From Ignavibacteria bacterium (GTDB lineage: Bacteria > Bacteroidota > Ignavibacteria > Tepidaquicellales > OLB5): a DNA stretch of 37,965 nucleotides. The position numbers and the translations under genes are program-made. Position 1 is the stretch's first letter; each line of letters begins with the position of its first letter. The notes beneath the pieces were generated by a model. It saw nothing but the letters and a program-made list of their open reading frames with translations, did no database searches and was not told where the DNA came from. Of the stretch, positions 26,039 to 33,291 are shown piece after piece. The DNA lies in NCBI GenBank assembly GCA_014879675.1, contig JACSRQ010000118.1, forward strand, positions 1-37,965. Reading direction: 5' to 3'.

Positions 26039-26875
26039 CTATTCAGATATGTCCAATATTTCCCTTGACCTTGCGGTGCTCACTTCCGGCAAATGCTCAT
26101 CTATAAGATCAAATGTCTCTCTCACTAAACTAAATAATTGCTTTAATGCGGCATTTTTTTCAGCAAGCAGGATTTCATTATATCTTCTGATAAAATCTTT
26201 CGGCTTAATTCTCATACGTTCTATTGTATGCTCAACGCCTTTCAACTTTCCGGGGTGGTAGAATTTGTTCAGTCCGCATAAAACACCGATAATGTTTCCG
26301 GTCATTTCAACCAGCGAATCATAGTAATACAGAATATCTCCCCTTCCGATCGTCATTTTTTCAATGGCCCGTTCGGGGTGGAATCGCTTAAAGTGATTTA
26401 CCATCATAACCTGCAGCTCCTTGGGATAATCCGCTTCCACCTTTCCGATAAGCGGTTTCAGCCAGTCTGAATCTTTTAAAATAATGCCGTCAATCAAACC
26501 TGAGATCTGCAGATGTTTCATCAAATCTACTTCGGGCTTTTCCAGCATTTCATGAATGAGTTTTTCAGTTTCGCTGAAATGCCCGAACCCAAAGTCACAT
26601 CTAATGCCATCAATGTAGTAGTACACTGCAAATCCTTCTTCGGGTGAACCGTGGAAGAAATTGCCCCCTGAAGCTTTGGCATCAGCGATCACCTTGTCAA
26701 ACTCACTCTGCAAAAGGATTTTGTTCAGCATAATGATAGTATCAATATCTGAATTATCATCACCGTAACCTTTAGCGATCGAGCCGGTAACCGCAGCAGC
26801 TTTAATATCAAATCTGCTGAAAAGCTGAATATTTTGTGCTGCCTGTTCTAAACGTTTTTTGCTAACTTCGTTCAT
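26039..26875 (-). CDS. Nucleotidyltransferase-fold protein
   Basis: A 278-residue soluble protein. The N-terminal segment AAAVTGSIAKGYGDDNSDIDT has the Pol-beta/MNT superfamily signature GS-x10-DxD (Gly31-Ser32, Asp43, Asp45), so it probably transfers a nucleotide to an unknown acceptor. The rest is helical and contains HFKRFHPERAIEKM and GVLCGLNKFYHPGKLKG, reminiscent of the C-terminal helical domain in antibiotic- or tRNA-type transferases of the family. No partner such as a HEPN protein is present next to it, which speaks against a simple MNT-HEPN toxin pair. AGGAGG at 26885-26890 (minus strand) lies 9 nt ahead of the ATG and can be hidden in a hairpin. Confidence 0.75.
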   Translation of the reverse strand: MNEVSKKRLEQAAQNIQLFSRFDIKAAAVTGSIAKGYGDDNSDIDTIIMLNKILLQSEFDKVIADAKASGGNFFHGSPEEGFAVYYYIDGIRCDFGFGHFSETEKLIHEMLEKPEVDLMKHLQISGLIDGIILKDSDWLKPLIGKVEADYPKELQVMMVNHFKRFHPERAIEKMTIGRGDILYYYDSLVEMTGNIIGVLCGLNKFYHPGKLKGVEHTIERMRIKPKDFIRRYNEILLAEKNAALKQLFSLVRETFDLIDEHLPEVSTARSREILDISE

Positions 26876-26882
26876 ATAAAAT

Positions 26883-26909
26883 GCCCTCCTTTATAGTTTT
26901 TCAGAGGGC
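26883..26909 (-). promoter_or_regulatory. Hairpin covering the ribosome-binding site
   Basis: GCCCTC (minus strand, 26909-26904) can pair with GAGGGC (26888-26883), which contains the AGGAGG ribosome-binding site of the nucleotidyltransferase gene (ATG at 26875). The short T-run after it leaves a weak terminator of the DUF853 gene as the alternative. Confidence 0.45.
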
Positions 26910-26954
26910 AAAATTTTAGATCAGTTCTTCAATATGAAATGAGAAGTTATACAA

Positions 26955-27070
26955 GTCATGTCAATCAACCTAGTCATGTCAATCAACCTAGTCATGTCAA
27001 TCAGTCTAATCAGATCAATCCGGCAAATCTGCGATCAGGTAAATCTGTAAATCAGCTAAATCTGCGATCA
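26955..27070. repeat. Tandem and interspersed short repeats
   Basis: The 18-bp unit GTCATGTCAATCAACCTA occurs at 26955-26972, 26973-26990 and, diverged in its last part, at 26991-27008. It is followed by looser repeats built on AAATCTGCGATCA (about 27025 and 27058). The last copy reaches the stop codon of the DUF853 gene (27068-27070). This is noncoding satellite-like DNA. Confidence 0.8.
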
Positions 27071-28645
27071 AAACCAGCTTGTCTTCTTCTTTCTCCTTGT
27101 GCCGCCGATACCCAGCACACCAAGCAGACCGCGGGTGACTTCCCTGGCCACAGTTCTGCCAACCTGTTTGGCTGTAGTGCTTGTTAATACTTTTTCAACA
27201 GTGCTCTTTTCTTCCTTCTTTGGTTTAGCCCCTTCATTTTCCTGCGCTTTCTCTTCTTCCTGTTTCTGCTGCTCAGCGTTATGTTCCTCTATTTTTTTAT
27301 TGAGCAGTTCCAGAGCGCTTTCTCTATCGATAACTTCATTGTACTTTGCTGCAATTTTTGAAGCGGCAACAATCTTATCAATTTCTGCGGGTGTTAATAC
27401 ATCCATCCTCGAGCGCGGTGCAAGCAGCATTGTAGCAGCAAGCGGTGTGGGTGTACCTTTTTCACTCAGTACTGTAACGGCCGCTTCACCTATTCCAAGT
27501 GATGTCAGAAGATCATCAATATCATAATAGCTGCTTATCGGGTAATTTTCTGAAATGAGTTTGATATCCTTCCTATCCTTAGCTGTAAATGCCCGAAGTG
27601 CATGTTGTATCTTCAAACCAAGCTGGCTGAGTACGATGTTTGGAATATCGGTCGGATTCTGCGTGCAGAAAAATATTCCAACACCTTTACTTCTGATAAG
27701 CTTAATGATACTTTCTATCTGGCTAAGCAGCGCATCCGAAGCTTCACTGAACAGCAAGTGCGCCTCATCGATGAACATCACAAGTTTAGGCTGGTCCAAA
27801 TCGCCCTCTTCGGGGAAAGTGTTGTATATCTCAGCAAGCAGGCTTAAGAGAAAGGTTGAAAACAGCTTCGGCCGGGTCTGCATATCAACCAGCCTGATGA
27901 CTGAGATCACTCCCCTGCCGTTGCTATCACACCTTGCAAGATCTTCAACTTCAAAAGAACGCTCACCGAAAAATTCACTTGCTCCCTGCTGTTCCAGCTC
28001 TACTATCTTTCTTAATATGATGCCGAGCGAACTTGATGAAACTTTGCCATACGATGCTTCAAATTCCTTTTTGCCTTCTTCCTGTATGAACTGTATAAGC
28101 CGCTTCATATCGGGCAGATCAAGCAGCGGAAGCTGCTTATCATCGGAATACTTGAATATTACCGATACCAGGCTTGACTGCGTTTCATTCAGCCCAAGCA
28201 TCCTCGAAAATAGTACAGGACCGAATTCCGATGTGGTAGCCCTAAGCCTTGCGCCTTTTTCGGAAGATATGGTGAGGAATTCAACTGTATTGCCTTCTGC
28301 ATTCCATTCAACGCCTATCGCAGACATTCTTCCTGCGATCTTTTCATTTGTTTGGCCCGGCTTTGCAACGCCGCTCAGATCGCCTTTAATATCCATCACC
28401 ACTACGGGTACGCTTTTTGCTGCAAGTGATTCTGTGATAAGCTGGAGGGTTTTGGTTTTGCCTGTTCCCGTTGCGCCGGCAATCAATCCATGCCTGTTCA
28501 TTGTTTTTAATGGCAGCTTAATTAGCGTGCCTGCTAATACTTCTTTATCAAGCATGGCGCCGCCAAGAGTAATTGTTTCGCCTTTGAAGCTGTATCCATC
28601 GTTTATGGATTGTATAAACTGCTGCTTTCTATCCGTATCGCCCAT
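27068..28645 (-). CDS. HerA-like ATPase, DUF853 family
   Basis: The start is set at ATG 28645 (MGDTDRKQQFIQSINDGYSF), matching the usual beginning of the family; the frame reaches a TTG at 28672 that overlaps a possible -7 box (TATCTTTG, 28677 to 28670). The 525-residue protein has Walker A GATGTGKT at about 57-64, Walker B KLVMFIDEAHLLF and a later CTQNPTDIPN segment, as in DUF853 proteins related to HerA/FtsK ATPases. The C-terminal 90 residues are a charged, Lys/Glu-rich coiled segment ending in a basic tail (TRRKKKTSWF). Members are hexameric motor-type ATPases of uncertain role, distinct from HerA-NurA repair or defence pairs; no NurA-type nuclease is adjacent. The stop codon lies in a repeat. 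Confidence 0.88.
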   Translation of the reverse strand: MGDTDRKQQFIQSINDGYSFKGETITLGGAMLDKEVLAGTLIKLPLKTMNRHGLIAGATGTGKTKTLQLITESLAAKSVPVVVMDIKGDLSGVAKPGQTNEKIAGRMSAIGVEWNAEGNTVEFLTISSEKGARLRATTSEFGPVLFSRMLGLNETQSSLVSVIFKYSDDKQLPLLDLPDMKRLIQFIQEEGKKEFEASYGKVSSSSLGIILRKIVELEQQGASEFFGERSFEVEDLARCDSNGRGVISVIRLVDMQTRPKLFSTFLLSLLAEIYNTFPEEGDLDQPKLVMFIDEAHLLFSEASDALLSQIESIIKLIRSKGVGIFFCTQNPTDIPNIVLSQLGLKIQHALRAFTAKDRKDIKLISENYPISSYYDIDDLLTSLGIGEAAVTVLSEKGTPTPLAATMLLAPRSRMDVLTPAEIDKIVAASKIAAKYNEVIDRESALELLNKKIEEHNAEQQKQEEEKAQENEGAKPKKEEKSTVEKVLTSTTAKQVGRTVAREVTRGLLGVLGIGGTRRKKKTSWF

Positions 28646-28770
28646 AAAAAAGAAGTTAAATTTATTCAGCAAAGATAAGGCTTTGTTATTTATTGAAAAA
28701 TATAAAAATTGAAATGTAAATTAAGAACCGTTCTATCAGACTGTTTAAAAATTATCAATTCAATTTAAAA

Positions 28771-28798
28771 GAAAAGCCATTCTATATGAATGGCTTAT
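28771..28798 (-). terminator. Rho-independent terminator
   Basis: GAATGGCT/AGCCATTC stem (28775-28782 with 28788-28795) and a T-rich run on the minus strand. It ends the lipoprotein gene at 28825. Confidence 0.8.
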
Positions 28799-28824
28799 TC
28801 AAAACTACATCAATGGATCAGATT

Positions 28825-29229
28825 CTATTCAAGTGTAAAATTCTTAGTTATCGGGGTTGAATTGTCTGAGTTTAATTTAACTGTAACAGAATAACTCCCG
28901 GGCTCAAGTGCTCCGTTTATACTCATATTACCAACTACACTGCCGCCGGTTGATTCAACGTCTGCCTGACCTAATTCCTTTCCTTCGTGTTTCCACACAA
29001 ATGAAACTTTTGTACCGCTCGGCGCATTTTTTAACACTGCTGAGCAATAAACTGTCGCTGTTGAAACGGGAAATGTTGATGCATCAGATGAACAGCCGCC
29101 ATCAGACTTTTCACTGCAAAGCTTTACATCAGAAAGATTAGCAGTTGATACATTACATGCAGGCAGCAGGTATGCAAAAGCACATATTACAACCAACATC
29201 AGGAAAGACCGCATTTTGTTGTTTTTCAT
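28825..29229 (-). CDS. Small lipoprotein with Ig-like domain
   Basis: A 134-residue exported protein. The signal sequence ends in the lipobox LLPAC (Cys25), giving a lipoprotein. A short segment with two cysteines (KLCSEKSDGGCSSD) leads to a domain of about 75 residues with an immunoglobulin-like strand pattern (VSFVWKHEGKELGQADVES, GSYSVTVKLN). ATG codons at 29229 and 29214 are both possible starts. A promoter matching the local consensus lies at 29268-29298, inside the end of bcp. It is monocistronic with its own terminator. The function is unknown. Confidence 0.7.
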   Translation of the reverse strand: MKNNKMRSFLMLVVICAFAYLLPACNVSTANLSDVKLCSEKSDGGCSSDASTFPVSTATVYCSAVLKNAPSGTKVSFVWKHEGKELGQADVESTGGSVVGNMSINGALEPGSYSVTVKLNSDNSTPITKNFTLE

Positions 29230-29267
29230 TTTGTTTTGTTTGGTTTGTTGTTTAAATCAAAGTTCTG

Positions 29268-29298
29268 CAAAATTACATATTTAACTACAGAGAGTCAA
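29268..29298 (-). promoter_or_regulatory. Bacteroidota-type promoter
   Basis: On the minus strand TTG (29298-29296), 20 bp, TAATTTTG (29275-29268). It points at the lipoprotein gene starting at 29229; the -33 box lies within the last codons of bcp. Confidence 0.6.
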
Positions 29299-29737
29299 GA
29301 AGATCTTCAATATGTCCGGGTACTTTCACTTTTTCAAATATTTTTTCAATCCTGCCCTTTTCATCAATTAAAAACGTTGTTCTCACAACTCCCATGTATT
29401 TTCTGCCGTACATGCTTTTTTCCTGCCAAACACCATAATCTTCCAGCATTTTTTTTGATTCATCGCTTAGCAGTGTAAATGGAAGCTCATACTTATCCCT
29501 GAACTTCACATGGCTTTTGGTATCATCAGGCGAAACTCCGATGACCACAGTATTTTTCTTTTCGAATTTTTTGATGTTATCCCTGAAGTCACAGGCTTCC
29601 TGTGTGCATCCGCTTGTCATATCTTTAGGATAGAAATACAACACAACCTTTTTTCCTTTGTAATCTTTAAGCGAGATCTCCTCACCTGCATCGGAGGTGA
29701 GTACAAAATCCGGCGCTTTATCACCCGGTTTCAGCAT
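29285..29737 (-). CDS. bcp: Thioredoxin-dependent peroxiredoxin Bcp/PrxQ
   Basis: A 150-residue cytoplasmic peroxiredoxin. The motif YPKDMTSGCTQEACDFRD has the peroxidatic Cys44 and the nearby resolving Cys49, the arrangement of the PrxQ/Bcp subclass. Arg118 in VVRTTFLID completes the active site. The enzyme reduces hydrogen peroxide and organic peroxides using thioredoxin. It follows a second peroxiredoxin gene (29792) in the same direction, but a terminator lies between them. Confidence 0.95.
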   Translation of the reverse strand: MLKPGDKAPDFVLTSDAGEEISLKDYKGKKVVLYFYPKDMTSGCTQEACDFRDNIKKFEKKNTVVIGVSPDDTKSHVKFRDKYELPFTLLSDESKKMLEDYGVWQEKSMYGRKYMGVVRTTFLIDEKGRIEKIFEKVKVPGHIEDLLDSL

Positions 29738-29752
29738 AACTAACTCCTTTAA

Positions 29753-29778
29753 ATAAAAAAGGGCTCTTCAGCCCTTTT
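29753..29778 (-). terminator. Rho-independent terminator
   Basis: AAGGGCT/AGCCCTT stem with a 4-nt loop (29759-29776), followed on the minus strand by a T-run. It closes the peroxiredoxin gene ending at 29792. Confidence 0.85.
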
Positions 29779-29791
29779 AGAAATTTAATAT

Positions 29792-30268
29792 TTATTTACC
29801 TGCCGCGTCTTTTAACGCATCGAAATTAACCTGTACACCGGGATTCTCGGTCACTTCAACATATTTTATTACACCATCTTTATCTATCAGGTAAACAGCT
29901 CTCTGCGCTGTTTCCTTCTGTCCGTGTGCAAACTCAGCCTGTACAACATCATATTTCCTGATAACCTCTTTGTTGAAATCGCTGAGCAGAGGGATCTTTA
30001 TTCCGTTCTTTTCTGCGAATGCTTTCTGAACAAATGTACCGTCAACACTGATACCAAGCATTTCTGCGTTCATGTCATGGTAAGCATTGAAGTTATCGCT
30101 CATTGTACAAATTTGGGTTGTGCAAACACCGGTAAATGCCTGGGGGAAAAATAATAATACTACATTTTTACCCTTATAGCTGCTGAGTGATATCTGCTCA
30201 AGCTCTGCAGACGGTGTGAATGATGGTAATGTGAAATCCGGTGCTTTGTCTCCAACTTTTAATGCCAT
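29792..30268 (-). CDS. Peroxiredoxin, AhpE-like
   Basis: A 158-residue AhpC/TSA-family peroxiredoxin. The active-site segment is FFPQAFTGVCTTQICTMSDN, with peroxidatic Cys49 and a second Cys54, and QRAVYLIDKDG lies downstream with the conserved Arg. The spacing and FTGVCT motif fit the AhpE-type or archaeal-like group better than PrxQ. The enzyme should reduce peroxides at the expense of a thiol donor. It is the upstream neighbour of bcp, and the two form a small antioxidant cluster. Confidence 0.9.
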   Translation of the reverse strand: MALKVGDKAPDFTLPSFTPSAELEQISLSSYKGKNVVLLFFPQAFTGVCTTQICTMSDNFNAYHDMNAEMLGISVDGTFVQKAFAEKNGIKIPLLSDFNKEVIRKYDVVQAEFAHGQKETAQRAVYLIDKDGVIKYVEVTENPGVQVNFDALKDAAGK

Positions 30269-30427
30269 TTTATGCTCCCTTTATCCTGAGCGAAGTGAAT
30301 TATCATAATGATATTCCATTAGCTCAGATTTATTTTTATTAACTGAAAATTTTCTTAAATGTAATTTGTTTCCTAAATGCTGCCAAGTTCAAATCCGAAA
30401 TCTCCCATCCGCAATCCGAAATCTTCA
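30269..30427. repeat. Short dispersed-type intergenic repeats
   Basis: The gap contains ATCCTGAGCGAAGTGAAT near 30282-30300, a wording I recall as common in dispersed repeats of Bacteroidota-type genomes. AATCCGAAATC also appears twice (about 30391 and 30412), with TCCCATCCGC between. Both look like noncoding repeat debris rather than a gene. Confidence 0.4.
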
Positions 30428-31852
30428 TTAAATATTAATCGCTTCACCATAAGCATCTGCTGCGGCTTCCATTATTGCTTCAGCAAGTGTAGGATGCGCG
30501 TGAACTGTTCTTACTATCTGCTCGTATGTGGTTTCAAGAGATTTACCCAATGTAACTTCTGCAATAAGCTCACTTGCTTCATTTCCGCAAATATGTGCTC
30601 CAAGCAGCTCGCCGTATGTTGCGTCGAATATCAGCTTCACAAGGCCTGCAGTTTCGCCAACTGCCCTTGCTTTTCCGCTTGCTGAAAACGGGAAACGGCC
30701 GATCTTCAAATCGTAACCAAGCTCCTTCGCTTTCTTTTCAGTCATACCAACAGATGCGACCTGCGGCTGGCAGAATGTAACAGCAGGTATGCAATCGTAA
30801 TCAACATCCGGAACCGAATGGCCGGCGATCTTTTCGGCACAGTTAATACCTTCGGCTGCTGCAACATGAGCAAGCCATGGCGGACCGTTTACATCGCCAA
30901 TAGCATATACGCCCTCAACATTTGTTTTATAGTTCTTATCAACCTTGATAAATCCTTTATCTAAATTAACACCAAGCTCTTCAAGTCCGAACCCGGTTAC
31001 ATTACCTGCGAATCCAACAGCCACCAGCGCAATATCACTTTCAATTTCAGCGTTGTTCTTGCCGCTTACTTTTGTGATGACTTTTCCAGTCTTGCTGTTC
31101 GGAGCAGTCTTTTCAACTGTAATACTCTCAACCTTTGTTGAAGTCATTACGTTAATGCCAAGCTTGCGGTATTCCCTGCCAACTACATCGCTCATTTCCT
31201 TATCTTCCATAGGCAGCGGCTGATCGAGCATTTCAACAACGGTAACCTTTGCGCCGAATGCATTCCAGAAATAGGCAAACTCCATGCCAATTGCGCCGGC
31301 ACCAATGATTGTAACGCTTTCAGGCAGCTTATCAAGCACAATTCCTTCCATAAATGAAAGCACGCGCTTGCCATCAATGTTCATCCCGGGAAAGCTTCTT
31401 GCCTTCGATCCGGTGGCTACTATAACATGTTTGGCAATTAGCTCCTCAGTAACTTTTCCGTTATTTTGAACTTCAACAAGTGTACCGCCTTTATGCTTTT
31501 TTAATATGCCGTAACCGGTAATGTTGGTTATTTTGTTTTTCTTCATGAGGTACTGAACGCCTTTTTCAGACTTATCAGCAACATCCCTCGAGCGTTTTAC
31601 CACTGCAGCAAAATCGGCTTCAACTCCTGTTGTGGTAATACCAAACTCTTTGGATTTCTTCATCATCAGCATAACTTCGGCAGCCTTAAGCAATGATTTT
31701 GACGGGATACAGCCCCAGTTAAGGCAGATACCGCCAAGACGGGCAGTTTCCACAAGCGCGGTTTTTAATCCAAGCTGCGAAGCGCGTATAGCTGCAGAAT
31801 AACCGCCTACTCCTCCGCCTAATACTACTACATCAAATTCGGTTTGTGCCAT
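30428..31852 (-). CDS. lpdA: Dihydrolipoamide dehydrogenase (E3)
   Basis: A 474-residue flavoprotein. FAD-binding GGGVGGYSAA lies near the N-terminus; the redox disulfide GGICLNWGCIPSK has Cys43 and Cys48. The NAD-binding GAGAIGMEFA motif, the second FAD motif GVYAIGDVNG and the C-terminal catalytic HAHPTLAEA (His453, Glu458) are all present. It reoxidises lipoyl groups of 2-oxoacid dehydrogenase or glycine cleavage complexes. No E1 or E2 genes are adjacent. A promoter with the exact local consensus lies at 31924-31955. Confidence 0.96.
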   Translation of the reverse strand: MAQTEFDVVVLGGGVGGYSAAIRASQLGLKTALVETARLGGICLNWGCIPSKSLLKAAEVMLMMKKSKEFGITTTGVEADFAAVVKRSRDVADKSEKGVQYLMKKNKITNITGYGILKKHKGGTLVEVQNNGKVTEELIAKHVIVATGSKARSFPGMNIDGKRVLSFMEGIVLDKLPESVTIIGAGAIGMEFAYFWNAFGAKVTVVEMLDQPLPMEDKEMSDVVGREYRKLGINVMTSTKVESITVEKTAPNSKTGKVITKVSGKNNAEIESDIALVAVGFAGNVTGFGLEELGVNLDKGFIKVDKNYKTNVEGVYAIGDVNGPPWLAHVAAAEGINCAEKIAGHSVPDVDYDCIPAVTFCQPQVASVGMTEKKAKELGYDLKIGRFPFSASGKARAVGETAGLVKLIFDATYGELLGAHICGNEASELIAEVTLGKSLETTYEQIVRTVHAHPTLAEAIMEAAADAYGEAINI

Positions 31853-31923
31853 ATTTTTCCCGGTTTCACCGCAAAACGCGGCAATAAATATATTTAATTA
31901 ATAATTTTTGTTAGAATAGAGTA

Positions 31924-31955
31924 CAAAAATACTCAATTAAATAGACTTACTCAAA
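31924..31955 (-). promoter_or_regulatory. Bacteroidota-type promoter
   Basis: On the minus strand TTTG (31955-31952), 20 bp, TATTTTTG (31931-31924): an exact match to TTTG-N20-TAnnTTTG. The start would be near 31917, giving a leader of about 65 nt for lpdA. Confidence 0.75.
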
Positions 31956-32470
31956 TGATGATTTTGTGCATATAAATCATGTGAGTATTAGTTTATTCAG
32001 TAATTAGCGAAAAGGAAGTTGGATTCGCAGCTATTCAATTCTAAAAGCAACCGCTATCAATATGAAAAAAAATGCCCTCCCGTTTCCGCTTTTGCCGCTC
32101 TATCTAACTTAGAGGGAAAATCTTCCGGAGTCCGGGAGGGACTTAGGGGGTTAAGAATGTAGCATGAAACAGATGACCGTCAAGCTGATTCTTCCATTTC
32201 TTCCTGACAATTCAAAAATAGCAAACAAATTCAGCTCATGTAAAAGAAAATATTCCCAAATTGTCGAATGTCATACGCCGTTTTTTGCTATTTTGGCGCC
32301 GTAATTGAAGTTTTTTAGGACAAGATGTCGAAATAGACCAAATCTCCTACTGTATAAAGATTAGATATGTGTTATTTTCTTGATGCGTAACAACTTTAAT
32401 ATTGCTAAATAAGAGTTTGTGTTTTATCTTGCGTGTTCAATCCATTTTTAAACCTAAAGGAGAACTAAAG
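31956..32470. other. Intergenic stretch with a long-arm inverted repeat
   Basis: No gene is seen. CCCTCCCG at 32075-32082 and CGGGAGGG at 32133-32140 form an inverted repeat of 8 bp around about 50 bp; a few inner bases (CCG/CGG) also pair. The GC-rich block stands out in AT-rich surroundings and looks like a repeat element remnant. The last 10 bases (AAAGGAG) belong to the ribosome-binding site of the gene at 32471. Confidence 0.4.
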
Positions 32471-32803
32471 ATGAAAAAAGCATTTTGGATTTTTGTTGTT
32501 GCTGCGGGTCTGTTCATTTTTGCAGGCGAATCAAAAGCCCAGAACCAGAACTTTTCAATGACAAACAACACAGGTATGATACTTGTTGATGTTTTTGTTT
32601 CACCAAGCGCTTCAGATAACTGGGGCTCGGATGTTATTCCAAAAGATATGATCCTTGACGGTGAGACATTCGATTTCACTTTCACAGGAGTTGATCCGGA
32701 ACATTGCAGCTGGGATATTTTATTCACTGCAGATGACGGCAACAAGTATTACATGAGAGGCGTTGATCTTTGTTCCATAACAAGTATCACACTTTCCAAG
32801 TAA
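32471..32803 (+). CDS. Small secreted protein of unknown function
   Basis: The start is ATG 32471, 10 bp after an AAAGGAG ribosome-binding site; the frame runs back to 32402 without a signal sequence. The 110-residue product has a signal peptide (MKKAFWIFVVAAGLFIFAG) ending near SKAQ. The mature domain of about 85 residues has the pattern NNTGMILVDVFVSPSASDNW, DGETFDFTF and a final CSWDI ... VDLCSITSITL. I recall small domains with this pattern in cyanobacteria and proteobacteria that carry a misleading 'argininosuccinate lyase' label; nothing here supports that enzyme. The two cysteines probably form a disulfide. A terminator follows. Confidence 0.75.
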   Translation: MKKAFWIFVVAAGLFIFAGESKAQNQNFSMTNNTGMILVDVFVSPSASDNWGSDVIPKDMILDGETFDFTFTGVDPEHCSWDILFTADDGNKYYMRGVDLCSITSITLSK

Positions 32804-32828
32804 ATCACTTTTTTTATGATTCGAAAAG

Positions 32829-32852
32829 AGCCTGCTTATGCAGGCTTTTTTT
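32829..32852 (+). terminator. Rho-independent terminator
   Basis: AGCCTGC/GCAGGCT stem with a 4-nt loop, then a T7 run. It closes the gene at 32471-32803. Confidence 0.9.
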
Positions 32853-32867
32853 ATGTACCTATAGCTT

Positions 32868-33030
32868 CATTTCCCCATGGTAGGCCGTAGGACTGGCGAA
32901 GACATATCGTAGATCTGGCCTGACAGATGGGAATATAGGTGGGTAGTTATGATAAAACTGATTATGATAGTAATTCAAAAACCTGAAACGAGCATGTTAT
33001 TCGTTTTTGATTTTTCCTTTTGAATCTCAG
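32868..33030 (+). repeat. Noncoding repeat element, copy A
   Basis: About 163 bp that recur as copy B at 33128-33270. Shared blocks include GACTGGCGAAGACA or its variant at the left, TTATGATAA/TTGTGATAA in the middle, and GAGCAT..TATTCGTTTTT near the right end, then CTCAG. Copy A has about 20 bp more than copy B after the GAAGACA block. There is no coding potential. Confidence 0.65.
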
Positions 33031-33054
33031 AGTAGGGCAGCAACCCCCTATAAT

Positions 33055-33094
33055 CCCACTGCTAAAGCAGTCCTACGGCCTTTCAGGGGGATAT
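33055..33094 (-). repeat. Inverted partial copy of the same element
   Basis: Between copies A and B lies a segment (CAGTCCTACGGCC, then TTTCAGGGGGATAT) that is the reverse complement of the left end of the element (compare TAGGCCGTAGGACTG in copy A). It also has a small hairpin ACTGC/GCAGT at 33058-33072. Confidence 0.55.
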
Positions 33095-33127
33095 GATAAC
33101 TGACCAAAGTACATTTCGTGTAATCTA

Positions 33128-33270
33128 ATTTCCCCCTGGAAGGTCGCAGAACTGGCGAAGACACGTGGGAACACAAGGGGGTAATTGTGATAATACTCAT
33201 TGTGACAATCACTTCAAGAACCTGCAATGAGCATTTCATTCGTTTTTAATTTTTCACTTTTCGATCTCAG
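33128..33270 (+). repeat. Noncoding repeat element, copy B
   Basis: About 143 bp, a diverged direct copy of 32868-33030. The left end reads TTTCCCCCTGGAAGG and the right end holds GAGCATTTCATTCG and a T-rich block before CTCAG. A stem CTCATTG/CAATGAG is possible inside. The small open frame across it is only a by-product of the repeat. Confidence 0.65.
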
Positions 33271-33291
33271 ATCACCTGAGTGATGTTAAGG

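Noticed and set aside
26039-26875. Nucleotidyltransferase as part of an MNT-HEPN toxin-antitoxin pair
   Set aside because: The protein is much longer than minimal nucleotidyltransferases and no HEPN-type gene is adjacent.
27068-28645. HerA-type ATPase as part of a defence system
   Set aside because: No nuclease, Sir2 or NurA partner is near; the sequence matches the solitary DUF853 type.
27555-28712. Long open frame of 385 codons on the plus strand
   Set aside because: It is fully antisense to the DUF853 ATPase, Ser/Leu-rich without domains; the minus strand has clear Walker motifs.
33048-33239. 63-codon open frame on the minus strand
   Set aside because: It is formed by the duplicated noncoding element and its inverted fragment, with no signs of coding.
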